Below are positions 1 through 8,093 of a stretch of DNA of 64,000 bases, one piece after another (the first letter of the stretch is position 1; the number at the start of each line of letters is the position of its first letter). A model generated the notes under the pieces. The model was not told where the DNA came from and did not search any database. It saw only the letters and a list, made by a program, of their open reading frames with translations. Source of the stretch: Pseudomonadota bacterium. GTDB lineage: Bacteria; Pseudomonadota; Alphaproteobacteria; Rhizobiales; Pleomorphomonadaceae. The stretch covers positions 62,001 through 126,000 of the forward strand of contig JAEZHI010000050.1 of NCBI GenBank assembly GCA_023436885.1. The letters are read 5' to 3'. The translations under genes and the position numbers were made by a program.

Positions 1-930
1 GGCAAGCTTGCCTGGCGCGCCATCCATCCGGAGCTGCCGGCCCATCACGAGTTCCCCTACACCATCCGCGTAGTGTCCGAGATCACCGAGTCGAACGGCT
101 CGTCGTCGATGGCCACCGTCTGCGGTTCCTCGCTGGCTCTCATGGACGCCGGCGTGCCGATGAAGGCTCCGACTGCCGGTATCGCCATGGGTCTCATCAA
201 GGAAGGCGAGCGTTTCGCGGTGCTCTCCGACATTCTCGGCGACGAGGATCACCTCGGCGACATGGACTTCAAGGTGGCCGGCACGGCGCAGGGCATCACC
301 TCGCTGCAGATGGACATCAAGATCACCGGCATCACCGAGGAGATCATGAAGGTCGCCCTGGCGCAGGCCAAGGGTGGTCGCGAGCACATCCTCGGCGAGA
401 TGGCCAAGGCCATCACGGGCGCCCGTTCGTCAATTGGCGAGCATGCCCCGCGCATCGAAGTCATGAAGATCAACCCCGACAAGATCCGTGAAGTGATCGG
501 TTCGGGCGGCAAGGTCATCCGCGAGATCGTCGAGAAGACCGGCGCCAAGATCGACATCCAGGACGACGGCACCGTCAAGTTCGCTTCGTCCGACCTCAAG
601 GCGATCACTGCGGCCATGAACTGGGTGAAGGGCATCGCCGCCGAGCCGGAAATCGGCGCCATCTACGAGGGCACGGTCGTGAAGTGCGTCGATTTCGGCG
701 CCTTCGTGAATTTCTTCGGCACCCGCGACGGTCTCGTCCACGTCTCCCAGCTCGCTCCGCAGCGCGTCCAGAACGTCAAGGACGTCGTCAAGGAAGGCGA
801 CAAGGTGTGGGTGAAGCTGATGGGCTTCGACGAGCGCGGCAAGGTGCGCCTGTCGATGAAGGTGGTCGATCAGGCCACCGGCCAGGAAATCAAGCAGGAA
901 GAGAAGCCCGCCGAGTCCAAGGGCGAGTGA
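1..930 (+). CDS. pnp: Polynucleotide phosphorylase, C-terminal part (5' end outside window)
   Basis: 3'-to-5' phosphorolytic exoribonuclease of RNA turnover and the degradosome. The reading frame is open from base 1, so about 309 C-terminal residues are visible and the start lies upstream. Seen in order: the end of the second RNase PH domain (VSEITESNGSSSMATVCG), a KH domain with the GSGGK loop near bases 505-516, and an S1 RNA-binding domain (EGTVVKCVDFGAFV through KVRLSMK). The acidic tail ends KPAESKGE. The domain order is that of a canonical PNPase. It is the only clear housekeeping gene in the window and marks chromosomal rather than plasmid context. Confidence 0.97.
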   Translation, partial: GKLAWRAIHPELPAHHEFPYTIRVVSEITESNGSSSMATVCGSSLALMDAGVPMKAPTAGIAMGLIKEGERFAVLSDILGDEDHLGDMDFKVAGTAQGITSLQMDIKITGITEEIMKVALAQAKGGREHILGEMAKAITGARSSIGEHAPRIEVMKINPDKIREVIGSGGKVIREIVEKTGAKIDIQDDGTVKFASSDLKAITAAMNWVKGIAAEPEIGAIYEGTVVKCVDFGAFVNFFGTRDGLVHVSQLAPQRVQNVKDVVKEGDKVWVKLMGFDERGKVRLSMKVVDQATGQEIKQEEKPAESKGE

Positions 931-958
931 CCTCTTTCTGAGGTGAGCGACTTCAGCG

Positions 959-995
959 GTCGGCACGGTGAGAACTGTGCCGGCCGTTTCGTTTT
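959..995 (+). terminator. Putative rho-independent terminator of pnp
   Basis: A GGCAC/GTGCC-centred hairpin extended by a few pairs and wobbles lies 29 bases after the pnp stop. It is followed by CGTTTCGTTTT. The T tract is interrupted, so termination may be partial. Confidence 0.6.
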
Positions 996-1134
996 CGCCT
1001 CCATCTCCGTTGAAACCCAGGCCTTGGCTTCGAACGTTTTCCAGTTTGCAGACCTCCGCACTTGACAGCGGACCACCTCTGGCCCTTGATGCGGCCAACA
1101 AACGCGCCGCGCAGACGGCTGCTCTCAGGACGTA

Positions 1135-1416
1135 ATGACAATGCTGGTCAAGACCGACGATCTCCCCCACGAAGTCCGCTACACCAAGACGGACGCCGTC
1201 ATTTCGGCAATCGGGGCGACGTTGCTGATCGTCTCGGAGATGTTGGGCGCGATCATCGCTTTTGCATGGGCTCTCGGCAGTATGCTCGGTCTGGGCGAGA
1301 CGCCGATCGTGATCTTTGTTGCCGTGATGGCAATTCCCGGCCTGATCCTGTCGGCGACGCTCACTCGCCGCATCCTCCGCGTCGAGCACTCTCTTCGCGA
1401 CAGTGGCAGCTTCTGA
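1135..1416 (+). CDS. Small two-segment membrane protein of unknown function
   Basis: A 93-residue protein starting ATG (MTMLVKTDD). Two hydrophobic stretches, about residues 21-50 (VISAIGATLLIVSEMLGAII) and 57-76 (ETPIVIFVAVMAIPGLILSA), suggest two membrane helices with short charged ends. I recognise no family. It has its own terminator-like hairpin 30 bases downstream and stands alone between pnp and the BMP transporter operon. The hydrophobic pattern and the terminator support a real gene; expression and role are unknown. Confidence 0.65.
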   Translation: MTMLVKTDDLPHEVRYTKTDAVISAIGATLLIVSEMLGAIIAFAWALGSMLGLGETPIVIFVAVMAIPGLILSATLTRRILRVEHSLRDSGSF

Positions 1417-1444
1417 TCTGTCCTTAAAGGTTGGTCTGCTCATG

Positions 1445-1473
1445 AAGGGCGTGGCGATAGCCGCGCCTTTCTT
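1445..1473 (+). terminator. Putative terminator of the small membrane protein gene
   Basis: Eleven paired positions (AAGGGCGTGGC with GCCGCGCCTTT, two of them wobbles) around a GATA loop, followed by CTT. The T-rich tail is short. Confidence 0.55.
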
Positions 1474-1709
1474 ATGCATGTCGTTGAGTCTTTGGAGCTT
1501 GGGTGTACGTGTTTTCAAATACACGCCAAGCGTTTAATCTCGTTGGCGCGGCTGATGGCATTTTGGGACTGGGAAGTTCTGACCAGGTTGGCAACTTTTC
1601 GGTTACCTAAGGCCGCTCTTTCGTCGATTCGGCCAAATGTCCACGTTGTCATAGCGCAAAGTCATGCTATTTCGTGGGGCGTAGGTTGGCTTGGCAAAGG
1701 GAGAGGTCG

Positions 1710-2030
1710 ATGAAATTTCCGCGTGAACTCATCGCTCGAGTGGATGCTAGCCTTGTCCGTAGTCAGACGGCCGAGTGCCCCGTCGACGGCCTTGACGAGA
1801 TCGCGACAGTAGCGCTCGGCTTGGCCAAGGGCGACCGGGACGTCGCACGCGGGCTCATTCTCAACGACTTCGAGGATTGGCTGTCGCGGACCGGGCGCCT
1901 CAATTCCAGCTACAGCTTCGCAAGCTACCCACAGTTCCGAAAGGGCAAGCGTAGAGCAAGCCTGTTCGGCGCTCTGGCGTGGACCTACCTGCTGCCGCGA
2001 CGCACCATTTCCATCCATCGCTACGCCTGA
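1710..2030 (+). CDS. Hypothetical protein, 106 residues
   Basis: ATG at 1710 is preceded by GGGAGAG at a normal ribosome-binding distance, which favours it over an in-frame start 36 bases earlier. The product (MKFPRELIARVDASLVRSQ...) is soluble-looking with no signal peptide, and basic near the C-terminus (RKGKRRAS). I do not recognise it. The roughly 290 bases upstream (1417-1709) are AT-richer than the surroundings and hold only the terminator at 1445. It converges with the BMP transporter operon, three bases apart. It could be spurious. Confidence 0.45.
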   Translation: MKFPRELIARVDASLVRSQTAECPVDGLDEIATVALGLAKGDRDVARGLILNDFEDWLSRTGRLNSSYSFASYPQFRKGKRRASLFGALAWTYLLPRRTISIHRYA

Positions 2031-2033
2031 GGC

Positions 2034-2975
2034 TCAGCGCTCGCCGCGCCTATAGGGCTGCATCAGCGCCTGTGGCACGCGGGCGCGCCGCGCCATGATG
2101 CAGAGCGCGACGATGGAGAGGATATACGGCGTCATCAGGAATACCTGATAGGGGACGCCGTCCACGGCGGTCTGCAGGCGCAGCTGGAAGGCATCGAAGA
2201 AAGCGAACAGCAGCGCGCCGAACAATGCTCGTCCGGGCCGCCACGAGGCGAAGACGACGAGAGCGATGCAGATCCAGCCGCGTCCCTGCACCATTGTCGG
2301 GAAGAAGCTGTTAAAGGCCGACAGCGTCAGAAACGCGCCGCCCACCGCCATCAACGCCGATCCGACGATCACCGAACCATAGCGCACGACCATCGGGTTG
2401 ACGCCTTGCGCCTCGGCAGCATGGGGGTTCTCGCCCGTCATGCGAATGGCGAGACCGATTGGCGTGTGGAAGACGACATAGGCGAGTACCAGAGCCAGCA
2501 AGAGCGCCACATAGGTCGGCGGCGTCTGGGCCGCCAGAACCTGCCCGATGAAGGGCACATCGGCAAACCCCGGAAAGTTCACCGGGGCGAAGGGCACGAT
2601 GGTCGGCGGCGAGCCGGCAAGCGGCACGATCAGGCGGAAAAGGTAGTAGCTCAGACTTGAGGCGAACAGGGTCACACCAAGGCCGGAAACATGCTGCGAC
2701 AGACCAAGCGTGACGGTAAGCGCGGCGTGGAGCAAACCGAAGACGGCGCCTGCAAGAGCCGCGACCAGAAGGCCCGTCCAGAGATCGGCCCCATGAAAGA
2801 CGGCGAGCCAGCCAATCATGGCCCCGAAGGTCATGATGCCCTCAATGCCCAGATTGAGCACACCGGCCCGCTCGCACAGCAACGCGCCCAGGGTGCCGAA
2901 GATCAGCGGCGTGGCAATTCTGAGCACGGCTCCCCAGAGCCCCACCGAGGCGATGATATCGAAAAAGGTGCTCAT
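2034..2975 (-). CDS. BMP-family ABC importer, second permease (NupQ/YufQ type)
   Basis: Inner-membrane permease of about 313 residues, with repeated hydrophobic segments and the family pattern ERAGVLNLGIEGIMTFGA near residues 33-50. That pattern marks the BPD_transp_2 permeases paired with basic-membrane-protein (BMP) binding proteins. The start was chosen at the ATG whose ATGA overlaps the stop of the preceding permease gene. The frame stays open a further 450 bases upstream, but only inside that gene. Last gene of a five-gene minus-strand operon. Family members import nucleosides and related ligands; the ligand here is not evident. Confidence 0.9.
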   Translation of the reverse strand: MSTFFDIIASVGLWGAVLRIATPLIFGTLGALLCERAGVLNLGIEGIMTFGAMIGWLAVFHGADLWTGLLVAALAGAVFGLLHAALTVTLGLSQHVSGLGVTLFASSLSYYLFRLIVPLAGSPPTIVPFAPVNFPGFADVPFIGQVLAAQTPPTYVALLLALVLAYVVFHTPIGLAIRMTGENPHAAEAQGVNPMVVRYGSVIVGSALMAVGGAFLTLSAFNSFFPTMVQGRGWICIALVVFASWRPGRALFGALLFAFFDAFQLRLQTAVDGVPYQVFLMTPYILSIVALCIMARRARVPQALMQPYRRGER

Positions 2976-4021
2976 CGGCGGATCCTGTATTGGGCGAAGA
3001 ACACCGCGACCAGCATGGTGATCAGCGACAGCGCGACCGTGACGTCGGCAATGTAGCTTGGAATCTTCAGGGCACGGCTCATGCCGTCGGCGCCGACGAA
3101 CATGGTGGCGGTGAATAGCGCCGCCAACACGACGCCCAGCGGATTGAGACCGGCCAGCATGGCGACGACGATGCCGGAGTAGCCGAAACCCGGCGACAGA
3201 TCGGTCGTGACATAGCCTTTCACGCCCATGACTTCGATCGCCCCGGCAAGGCCGGCAAGACCGCCGGACACGCAAGCGACCAGCAGCAGCGTCCGGGCAA
3301 GCGGCACGCCTGCAAACACCGCTCCCTCTGGGTTGAGGCCAGCGGCGCGTGACTTCAAGCCAAAGACGGTACGGCTCTGGATGAAGTGGATGACGAAGGC
3401 GAGGATCAGGGCGATGCCAAAGCCCCAATGCAGGCGTGAGCGAAACACCAGTTTCGGCAGCATGGCCGCGTCCGGCACCGCCTGGCTCTGGGGCCAGCCA
3501 AAGGCCAGGGGATCCTTGAGCGGTCCGTCGATCAGCATCGACACGATGAGCACGGCGACAAAGTTCAGGAGAAGGCTCGTCACGACTTCATCGACCGAGA
3601 AGCGAAGCCTCAGCCACAGTGGAATGACCAAAAGGATCATCCCGGCAACGGCACCGACCACCAACAAGAGAGGAATTGAGAGGTACCCCGGAGCACTGGC
3701 CAGGAGCTGCGAGCCGACAGCGGCAACGGAAATGGCGCCAAAATAGAACTGTCCCTCGCCGCCGATATTCCAGACCCGTGCCCGGAAGGCGACGGCAGCG
3801 GCGAGCCCGGTGAGCATCAGCGGCGTTGCCCGCGTCAGCGTCTCGGTGGTGGAGAGGCGAGAGCCGAAGGCGCCAACCAGAATGCGCCAATATGCTTCGA
3901 GAACCGGAGCACCGGCGGCGGCAATCAGAATGCCCGAGAGCGCCAGGGCGGCGGCAACCGCGAGCAACGGCGTCAGGATGACCAAGGCGAGCGGACGATA
4001 CTCGCGACGTTCAAAGCGCAT
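2972..4021 (-). CDS. BMP-family ABC importer, first permease (NupP/YufP type)
   Basis: A 349-residue integral membrane protein of the BPD_transp_2 family. It has a short N-terminal helix (LALVILTPLLAVAAALALSG), then the conserved stretch AFRARVWNIGGEGQFYFGA and a late glycine-rich segment (ACVSGGLAGLAGAIEVMGVKG). The length matches the family. It overlaps or abuts its neighbours on both sides: its start codon shares base 4021 with the stop of the ATPase gene, and its stop overlaps the next permease by four bases. This indicates translational coupling and a heterodimeric channel. Confidence 0.92.
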   Translation of the reverse strand: MRFERREYRPLALVILTPLLAVAAALALSGILIAAAGAPVLEAYWRILVGAFGSRLSTTETLTRATPLMLTGLAAAVAFRARVWNIGGEGQFYFGAISVAAVGSQLLASAPGYLSIPLLLVVGAVAGMILLVIPLWLRLRFSVDEVVTSLLLNFVAVLIVSMLIDGPLKDPLAFGWPQSQAVPDAAMLPKLVFRSRLHWGFGIALILAFVIHFIQSRTVFGLKSRAAGLNPEGAVFAGVPLARTLLLVACVSGGLAGLAGAIEVMGVKGYVTTDLSPGFGYSGIVVAMLAGLNPLGVVLAALFTATMFVGADGMSRALKIPSYIADVTVALSLITMLVAVFFAQYRIRR

Positions 4022-5538
4022 CAGGCCGCCTCTTTCTTCCAGGCGCCGGCCATCATCAGGCCAAGGGCGCGCGCGTCGACCTCGTCGGCCGAAACCGGCG
4101 GGGACAGACGGCCGCCCACGATCGCCTGAATGCGATCAGCAAGACCGAGGATCTCATCGAGGTCTTCGGAAATCAGCAGCACGGCAGTTCCGGCCTTTCT
4201 GGCATCGAGGATACGCTCATGAACGGCGGCAACGGCGCCCTCGTCGAGACCGCGCGCCGGCTGTGCCGCAATGAGGATGCGCGGTCGCTCGGCCAGATTC
4301 CGGCCGAGAATCAGCTTTTGCATGTTGCCGCCGGACAAGAGACGCGTGCGCGTGAGCGGCCCACCGCCACGCACGTCGAAATCACGAACGATGCTGTCGG
4401 CAAAGCCAATCGCGGCCTTGCGGTCGACAAGACCACGACGGGAGAAACGAGATTCGTCGATGCGTTCGAGGACGGCGTTTTCCCAAACGGCCATTTCGCC
4501 GATCGCGCCCTCGCGTGTGCGATCCTCCGGAACACGCCCGATGCCGGCAGCAACCGTGTCGGCAACCGAAAGATCCCCGACCGCCTCGCCATAGAGCAGA
4601 ATGTCACCGGAGCTTCGGGCAAGCGTGCCTGACAGCAGACGCGCAAGTACGGTCTGGCCGTTGCCGGAGACGCCGATGATACCGAGCACCTCACCGGCAT
4701 GCAGGCGGAAGCTGACCTCCTTCAGCCGATCGACACCGTCGATACGGACTGAAACGGCCGCAGCCTCCAGCACCACGTCGCCACGCTGATGCGCTTCGCG
4801 CACTGGTCGAGCGACTCTATGGCCCACCATCAGTTCGGCCAGTTCCGATTTCGAGGTTTCCGACGTCCGGCGCTCGGCTACCACCTTGCCGCCACGCAAC
4901 ACAACGACGCGGTTGGCAGCGGCCATTACCTCATCGAGCTTGTGCGAGATGAAGATCAGCGAGAGCCCCTGCCGGGCCATTTCCTTCAGCGTGCCGAACA
5001 GCGTCTCGGCTTCGAGATTGGTCAATACGGCCGTGGGCTCGTCAAGGATCAGGATGCGCGCTTCGTTGTAGAGCGCCTTCAGGATCTCGACGCGCTGCTG
5101 TTCGCCAACAGAAAGGTCGCCGAGGCGGGCATCAGGATCGACGGCGAGACCAAAGCGTTCGGAGAGCGATTTCAGCTTGGCGCGAGCACGGCCGGCTTCC
5201 GAACGGAAAGACCATAACTTCTCAGTGCCGGTCATGACGTTTTCGAGCACCGTCAGGTTGGGCGCTAGAGAGAAATGCTGGTGCACCATGCCGATCCCGG
5301 CATGGATGGCCGCGCGCGGCTTGCCGGGCGGCAGGTCGGCGCCTTCGACCCGGATTTGGCCTTCGTCTGGCATATAGTGGCCGAACAGGATGCTCATGAG
5401 CGTCGTTTTGCCGGCACCGTTCTCGCCAAGCAGGGCGACGATCTCGCCGCGCGCCAAGCCCATGGAAATGGCATCGTTGGCCCTGTTGTCGCCGAAGCTC
5501 TTGCTGACGCGGTCGATCTCAAGAACCGTTTCGGTCAT
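4021..5538 (-). CDS. BMP-family ABC importer, double ATP-binding protein (NupO/YufO type)
   Basis: A 505-residue fused dimer of two ABC domains that energises the two adjacent permeases. First half: Walker A GENGAGKTT at residues 38-46, signature LSVGEQQ at 142-148, Walker B ILILDEP at 162-168. Second half: a degenerate Walker A (GVSGNGQT, with Q in place of K) and signature LLSGGNMQK. A degenerate second site is normal in sugar/nucleoside double ATPases, so only one site is expected to be fully catalytic. The start overlaps the amidase stop by four bases. Confidence 0.93.
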   Translation of the reverse strand: MTETVLEIDRVSKSFGDNRANDAISMGLARGEIVALLGENGAGKTTLMSILFGHYMPDEGQIRVEGADLPPGKPRAAIHAGIGMVHQHFSLAPNLTVLENVMTGTEKLWSFRSEAGRARAKLKSLSERFGLAVDPDARLGDLSVGEQQRVEILKALYNEARILILDEPTAVLTNLEAETLFGTLKEMARQGLSLIFISHKLDEVMAAANRVVVLRGGKVVAERRTSETSKSELAELMVGHRVARPVREAHQRGDVVLEAAAVSVRIDGVDRLKEVSFRLHAGEVLGIIGVSGNGQTVLARLLSGTLARSSGDILLYGEAVGDLSVADTVAAGIGRVPEDRTREGAIGEMAVWENAVLERIDESRFSRRGLVDRKAAIGFADSIVRDFDVRGGGPLTRTRLLSGGNMQKLILGRNLAERPRILIAAQPARGLDEGAVAAVHERILDARKAGTAVLLISEDLDEILGLADRIQAIVGGRLSPPVSADEVDARALGLMMAGAWKKEAA

Positions 5539-6950
5539 GACGATAATCCTGCAATGGGAAATCGGTGTGTCCAGCGACCGTCGCGTTCGAGCAAGTCAGC
5601 GAGCGCTAGCAACTGCCGGTCGGCGCCGATCGGTGACAGCATCTGTATGGAAAGGGGCAACCCGTCGGCGTCCGCGCCAAAAGGCATGGTCATTGCCGGG
5701 AAACCGGAGATGTTGGCCAGGGTGGCGAGCGGCGCCAGAGAGATCATGCGATTGAGATGGAGGTCGGTGTCGTCATGATCCGACGGGAATGAACCGATCG
5801 GCGGCGGCGCCTTGGCCAGCATGGGGACGAGCAGAATATCGACGCGGGCGAACAGCTTCCAGAGATCGCGCGAGACCAAGACGCCGGATGTCTGCGACCG
5901 CCAGAAGTCGGCAGCGGAAAGGCCCCTGCCCCGTCTCGCAAAGGCTTGGGTCATGGGCTCGGTCAGCGAGATATCGATCCCATCGGTTTCGGACAGCGCG
6001 GCGAGATTGGTTGACACGAGGTCGTAGAAAAGGCGCGCCGAGGCGGAAACCATGTTCGCGACCTCGGACCAGGCCAGCGGGACGAGCTGATGGCCCGAAG
6101 CTTCGAGAAATTTGCCGGCAGCCTCGACCACAGCCGAACGTTGAGGGCTTGTTGGAAACTCTGGTCCAGTCTCTGAAAGAAGGCCAACCCTCAGTGACCC
6201 GGACTTGGGTGCCACAAGCGTGACATCCGCGAAGGGGCCGCGCGTGTTGCCGGAAACCGCGGCAAGCAGGCTCGCACTGTCGCGGACGCTGCGGGACACG
6301 CAAAGCTCCGAGGCAATACCCCCGAGATGATTGCCGAAGGCGGGGCCTGCCGGCATCACGCCGCGGCTCGGTTTCAGCCCTACCAGGCCACAACAGGCCG
6401 CCGGCACACGGATGGAGCCGCCCGCGTCGGTCGCATGGGCAATAGCGACAATACCGGCCGCGACAGCTGCCGCCGCGCCTCCTGAGGATCCACCGGGAGT
6501 GCGCCTCGGATCAAGCGGATTGCGAGCCAGTGGACCGATTGCCGGCTCGCTGGCAAGCGATAGGCCGAATTCGGGCGCGGTCGTCAGACCGAAGGGCAGC
6601 AAGCCGGCGGCACGAAAACGCTGAGCGAGGTCAGAGTCGGGCGCATCGGGCTTATCCCGGGAAAACAGGCGCGAACCGGCAATCACAGGCAGATGGGCAA
6701 ATGGGCCTCCGAGATCCTTGGCAAGGGTCGGTACACCGCAGAACGGGCGGCTGGCGAAGCGCTCAGGATTGGTCTTGCGTTCGCTGTCTGCGGCTGCAGC
6801 TTCACGCCGTCCGAGATCGGCATCAACGTGGCAGAGTGCGCCGAGATCGGAACGCGATGCGGCAGCGTCTAGCGAGGCCGTCATGGCCTCGCTGGCGGTG
6901 AGGCGCCCGCTACGGATCGCCTCGGCCAGAGCTGTCGCATCGCCTGTCAT
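5535..6950 (-). CDS. Amidase-signature hydrolase inside a BMP transporter operon
   Basis: A 471-residue amidase-signature protein (GatA/AtzF/FAAH superfamily). The Ser-cisSer-Lys triad is visible: Lys78 in VPTLAKDLGG, cis-Ser155 in PGGSSGG and nucleophile Ser179 in DAGGSIRVPA. The 24-residue spacing between the serines is as in FAAH. No signal peptide, so cytoplasmic. It lies between the binding-protein gene (8 bases upstream) and the ATPase gene (4-base overlap), so it should be co-expressed with uptake. The likely role is hydrolysis of an imported amide. It is not part of a gatCAB set, so GatA is unlikely. Confidence 0.9.
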   Translation of the reverse strand: MTGDATALAEAIRSGRLTASEAMTASLDAAASRSDLGALCHVDADLGRREAAAADSERKTNPERFASRPFCGVPTLAKDLGGPFAHLPVIAGSRLFSRDKPDAPDSDLAQRFRAAGLLPFGLTTAPEFGLSLASEPAIGPLARNPLDPRRTPGGSSGGAAAAVAAGIVAIAHATDAGGSIRVPAACCGLVGLKPSRGVMPAGPAFGNHLGGIASELCVSRSVRDSASLLAAVSGNTRGPFADVTLVAPKSGSLRVGLLSETGPEFPTSPQRSAVVEAAGKFLEASGHQLVPLAWSEVANMVSASARLFYDLVSTNLAALSETDGIDISLTEPMTQAFARRGRGLSAADFWRSQTSGVLVSRDLWKLFARVDILLVPMLAKAPPPIGSFPSDHDDTDLHLNRMISLAPLATLANISGFPAMTMPFGADADGLPLSIQMLSPIGADRQLLALADLLERDGRWTHRFPIAGLSS

Positions 6951-6958
6951 GTGCCGGC

Positions 6959-7939
6959 TTACTTTGGCTCTGCGGTATCGCGCGGCACTTCGAAGGCGCC
7001 AGACTTGATCTTCGCCCGGACCTCTTCCATGGCGGCCTCGGCATCGGCCGGCGCCACGCCCTTGACGTAGGCGATGTCGCTGCCGCCTTCCTTCATCAGG
7101 CCGAAGGCGGTGTAGTCTTTGCCGACCGGCTTGCCGGCGGCGGCATCGGCCACAGCGGCATTGAGGATTGGGCGGAAGCCCCAGAGCGCGTTGGCGAACA
7201 CGGTGCCGGAATAGCGCGGCGTATAGTCGATCAGCGATCCAACGGCCTTTATGCCGCGTTCCTTGGCGGCGTCTGCAGTGCCGATGCGCTCACCGAACAG
7301 GATGTCAGCGCCGGCGTCGATCTGGGCGAGGCCGGCCTCGCGCGCCTTCGGCGGATCGAAGAACGTGCCGATGAAGCTGACGAGATGCTTGGCCTGCGGG
7401 TTTACCGCCTTGACGCCGGCGGCGAAGGCATTGATCAGCATGTTGACTTCGGGGATCGGCATGGCGCCGACTGAACCGACGATATTGGATTTGGTCATCT
7501 TGCCGGCCAGCATGCCGGCGAGATAGGCGCCATCATGATTCCAGGTTCCGAACACACCGAAGTTGTCGCCAGCGGCGGCGCCGGACGAGCCGAGGACGAA
7601 GGCCGTTTCCGGGTAATCGGCAGCGACTTGGCGAGCTTCCTTCTCGACGGCATAGGCCTCGCCGATGATGAGCTTGTTGCCGGCCTCGGCATATTCGCGC
7701 ATGGCACGCGGATAGTCAGTTCCAGACACGCCCTCGGAGAAGGTGTATTCGATCGCGCCTTCGGCGGCAGCATTCTGCAAGGCCTTGTGCAAGCAGGAAT
7801 TCCAGGCGTTCTCGACCGGCGAGGCGTGGATGCCCGCCACCTTCAGCGGCGTGGCGGCACGTGCCGGCAGGATCAGTCCACCGACGCCGAGCGCAAGGCC
7901 CGACGCCAGCACGGCGCGGCGGGAAAGACGGTAGTCCAT
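6959..7939 (-). CDS. BMP-family periplasmic substrate-binding protein
   Basis: A 326-residue binding protein. The N-terminus MDYRLSRRAVLASG followed by a hydrophobic run ending PARAA looks like a Tat signal, so it may be exported folded. The mature part has BMP/PnrA-family features: KVAGIHASPVENAWN at the start and VLGSSGAAAGDNFGVFGTWNHDGAYLAG near the middle. First gene of the operon with amidase, ATPase and two permeases, preceded by AGAGGGG as ribosome-binding site. BMP proteins bind purine nucleosides or other small ligands; the neighbouring amidase suggests an amide-containing one. Confidence 0.92.
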   Translation of the reverse strand: MDYRLSRRAVLASGLALGVGGLILPARAATPLKVAGIHASPVENAWNSCLHKALQNAAAEGAIEYTFSEGVSGTDYPRAMREYAEAGNKLIIGEAYAVEKEARQVAADYPETAFVLGSSGAAAGDNFGVFGTWNHDGAYLAGMLAGKMTKSNIVGSVGAMPIPEVNMLINAFAAGVKAVNPQAKHLVSFIGTFFDPPKAREAGLAQIDAGADILFGERIGTADAAKERGIKAVGSLIDYTPRYSGTVFANALWGFRPILNAAVADAAAGKPVGKDYTAFGLMKEGGSDIAYVKGVAPADAEAAMEEVRAKIKSGAFEVPRDTAEPK

Positions 7940-7973
7940 GGTGGTCCCCTCTGGCTTTTTGATTGTATTTTTT

Positions 7974-8002
7974 AGCCGTACCAGTGCTCAAAATTTTGTC
8001 AA
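7974..8002 (-). promoter_or_regulatory. Possible promoter of the BMP/amidase operon
   Basis: On the minus strand TTGACA (7997-8002) is followed after 16-17 bases by a weak -10 (TACGGC or ACGGCT). A 10-bp palindrome CAAAATTTTG (7989-7998) overlaps the -35. The -10 is poor, so this is tentative. Confidence 0.35.
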
Positions 8003-8093
8003 GTTATCGTCCGGCATAAAATTAGGCACAGCGATTGAGGCGCTTCAGAGGGTCTTACCTATAGGTGCAAATCCATGAAATCGCGCTTCAAAT

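Noticed and set aside
1474..1713. A 79-codon plus-strand frame between the small membrane protein and the 106-residue gene
   Set aside because: AT-rich intergenic sequence, no ribosome-binding site, overlaps the next start.
2976..3428. Extending the second BMP permease by 151 residues at its N-terminus
   Set aside because: The extra part is the out-of-frame translation of the preceding permease gene; the ATGA overlap gives the expected start.
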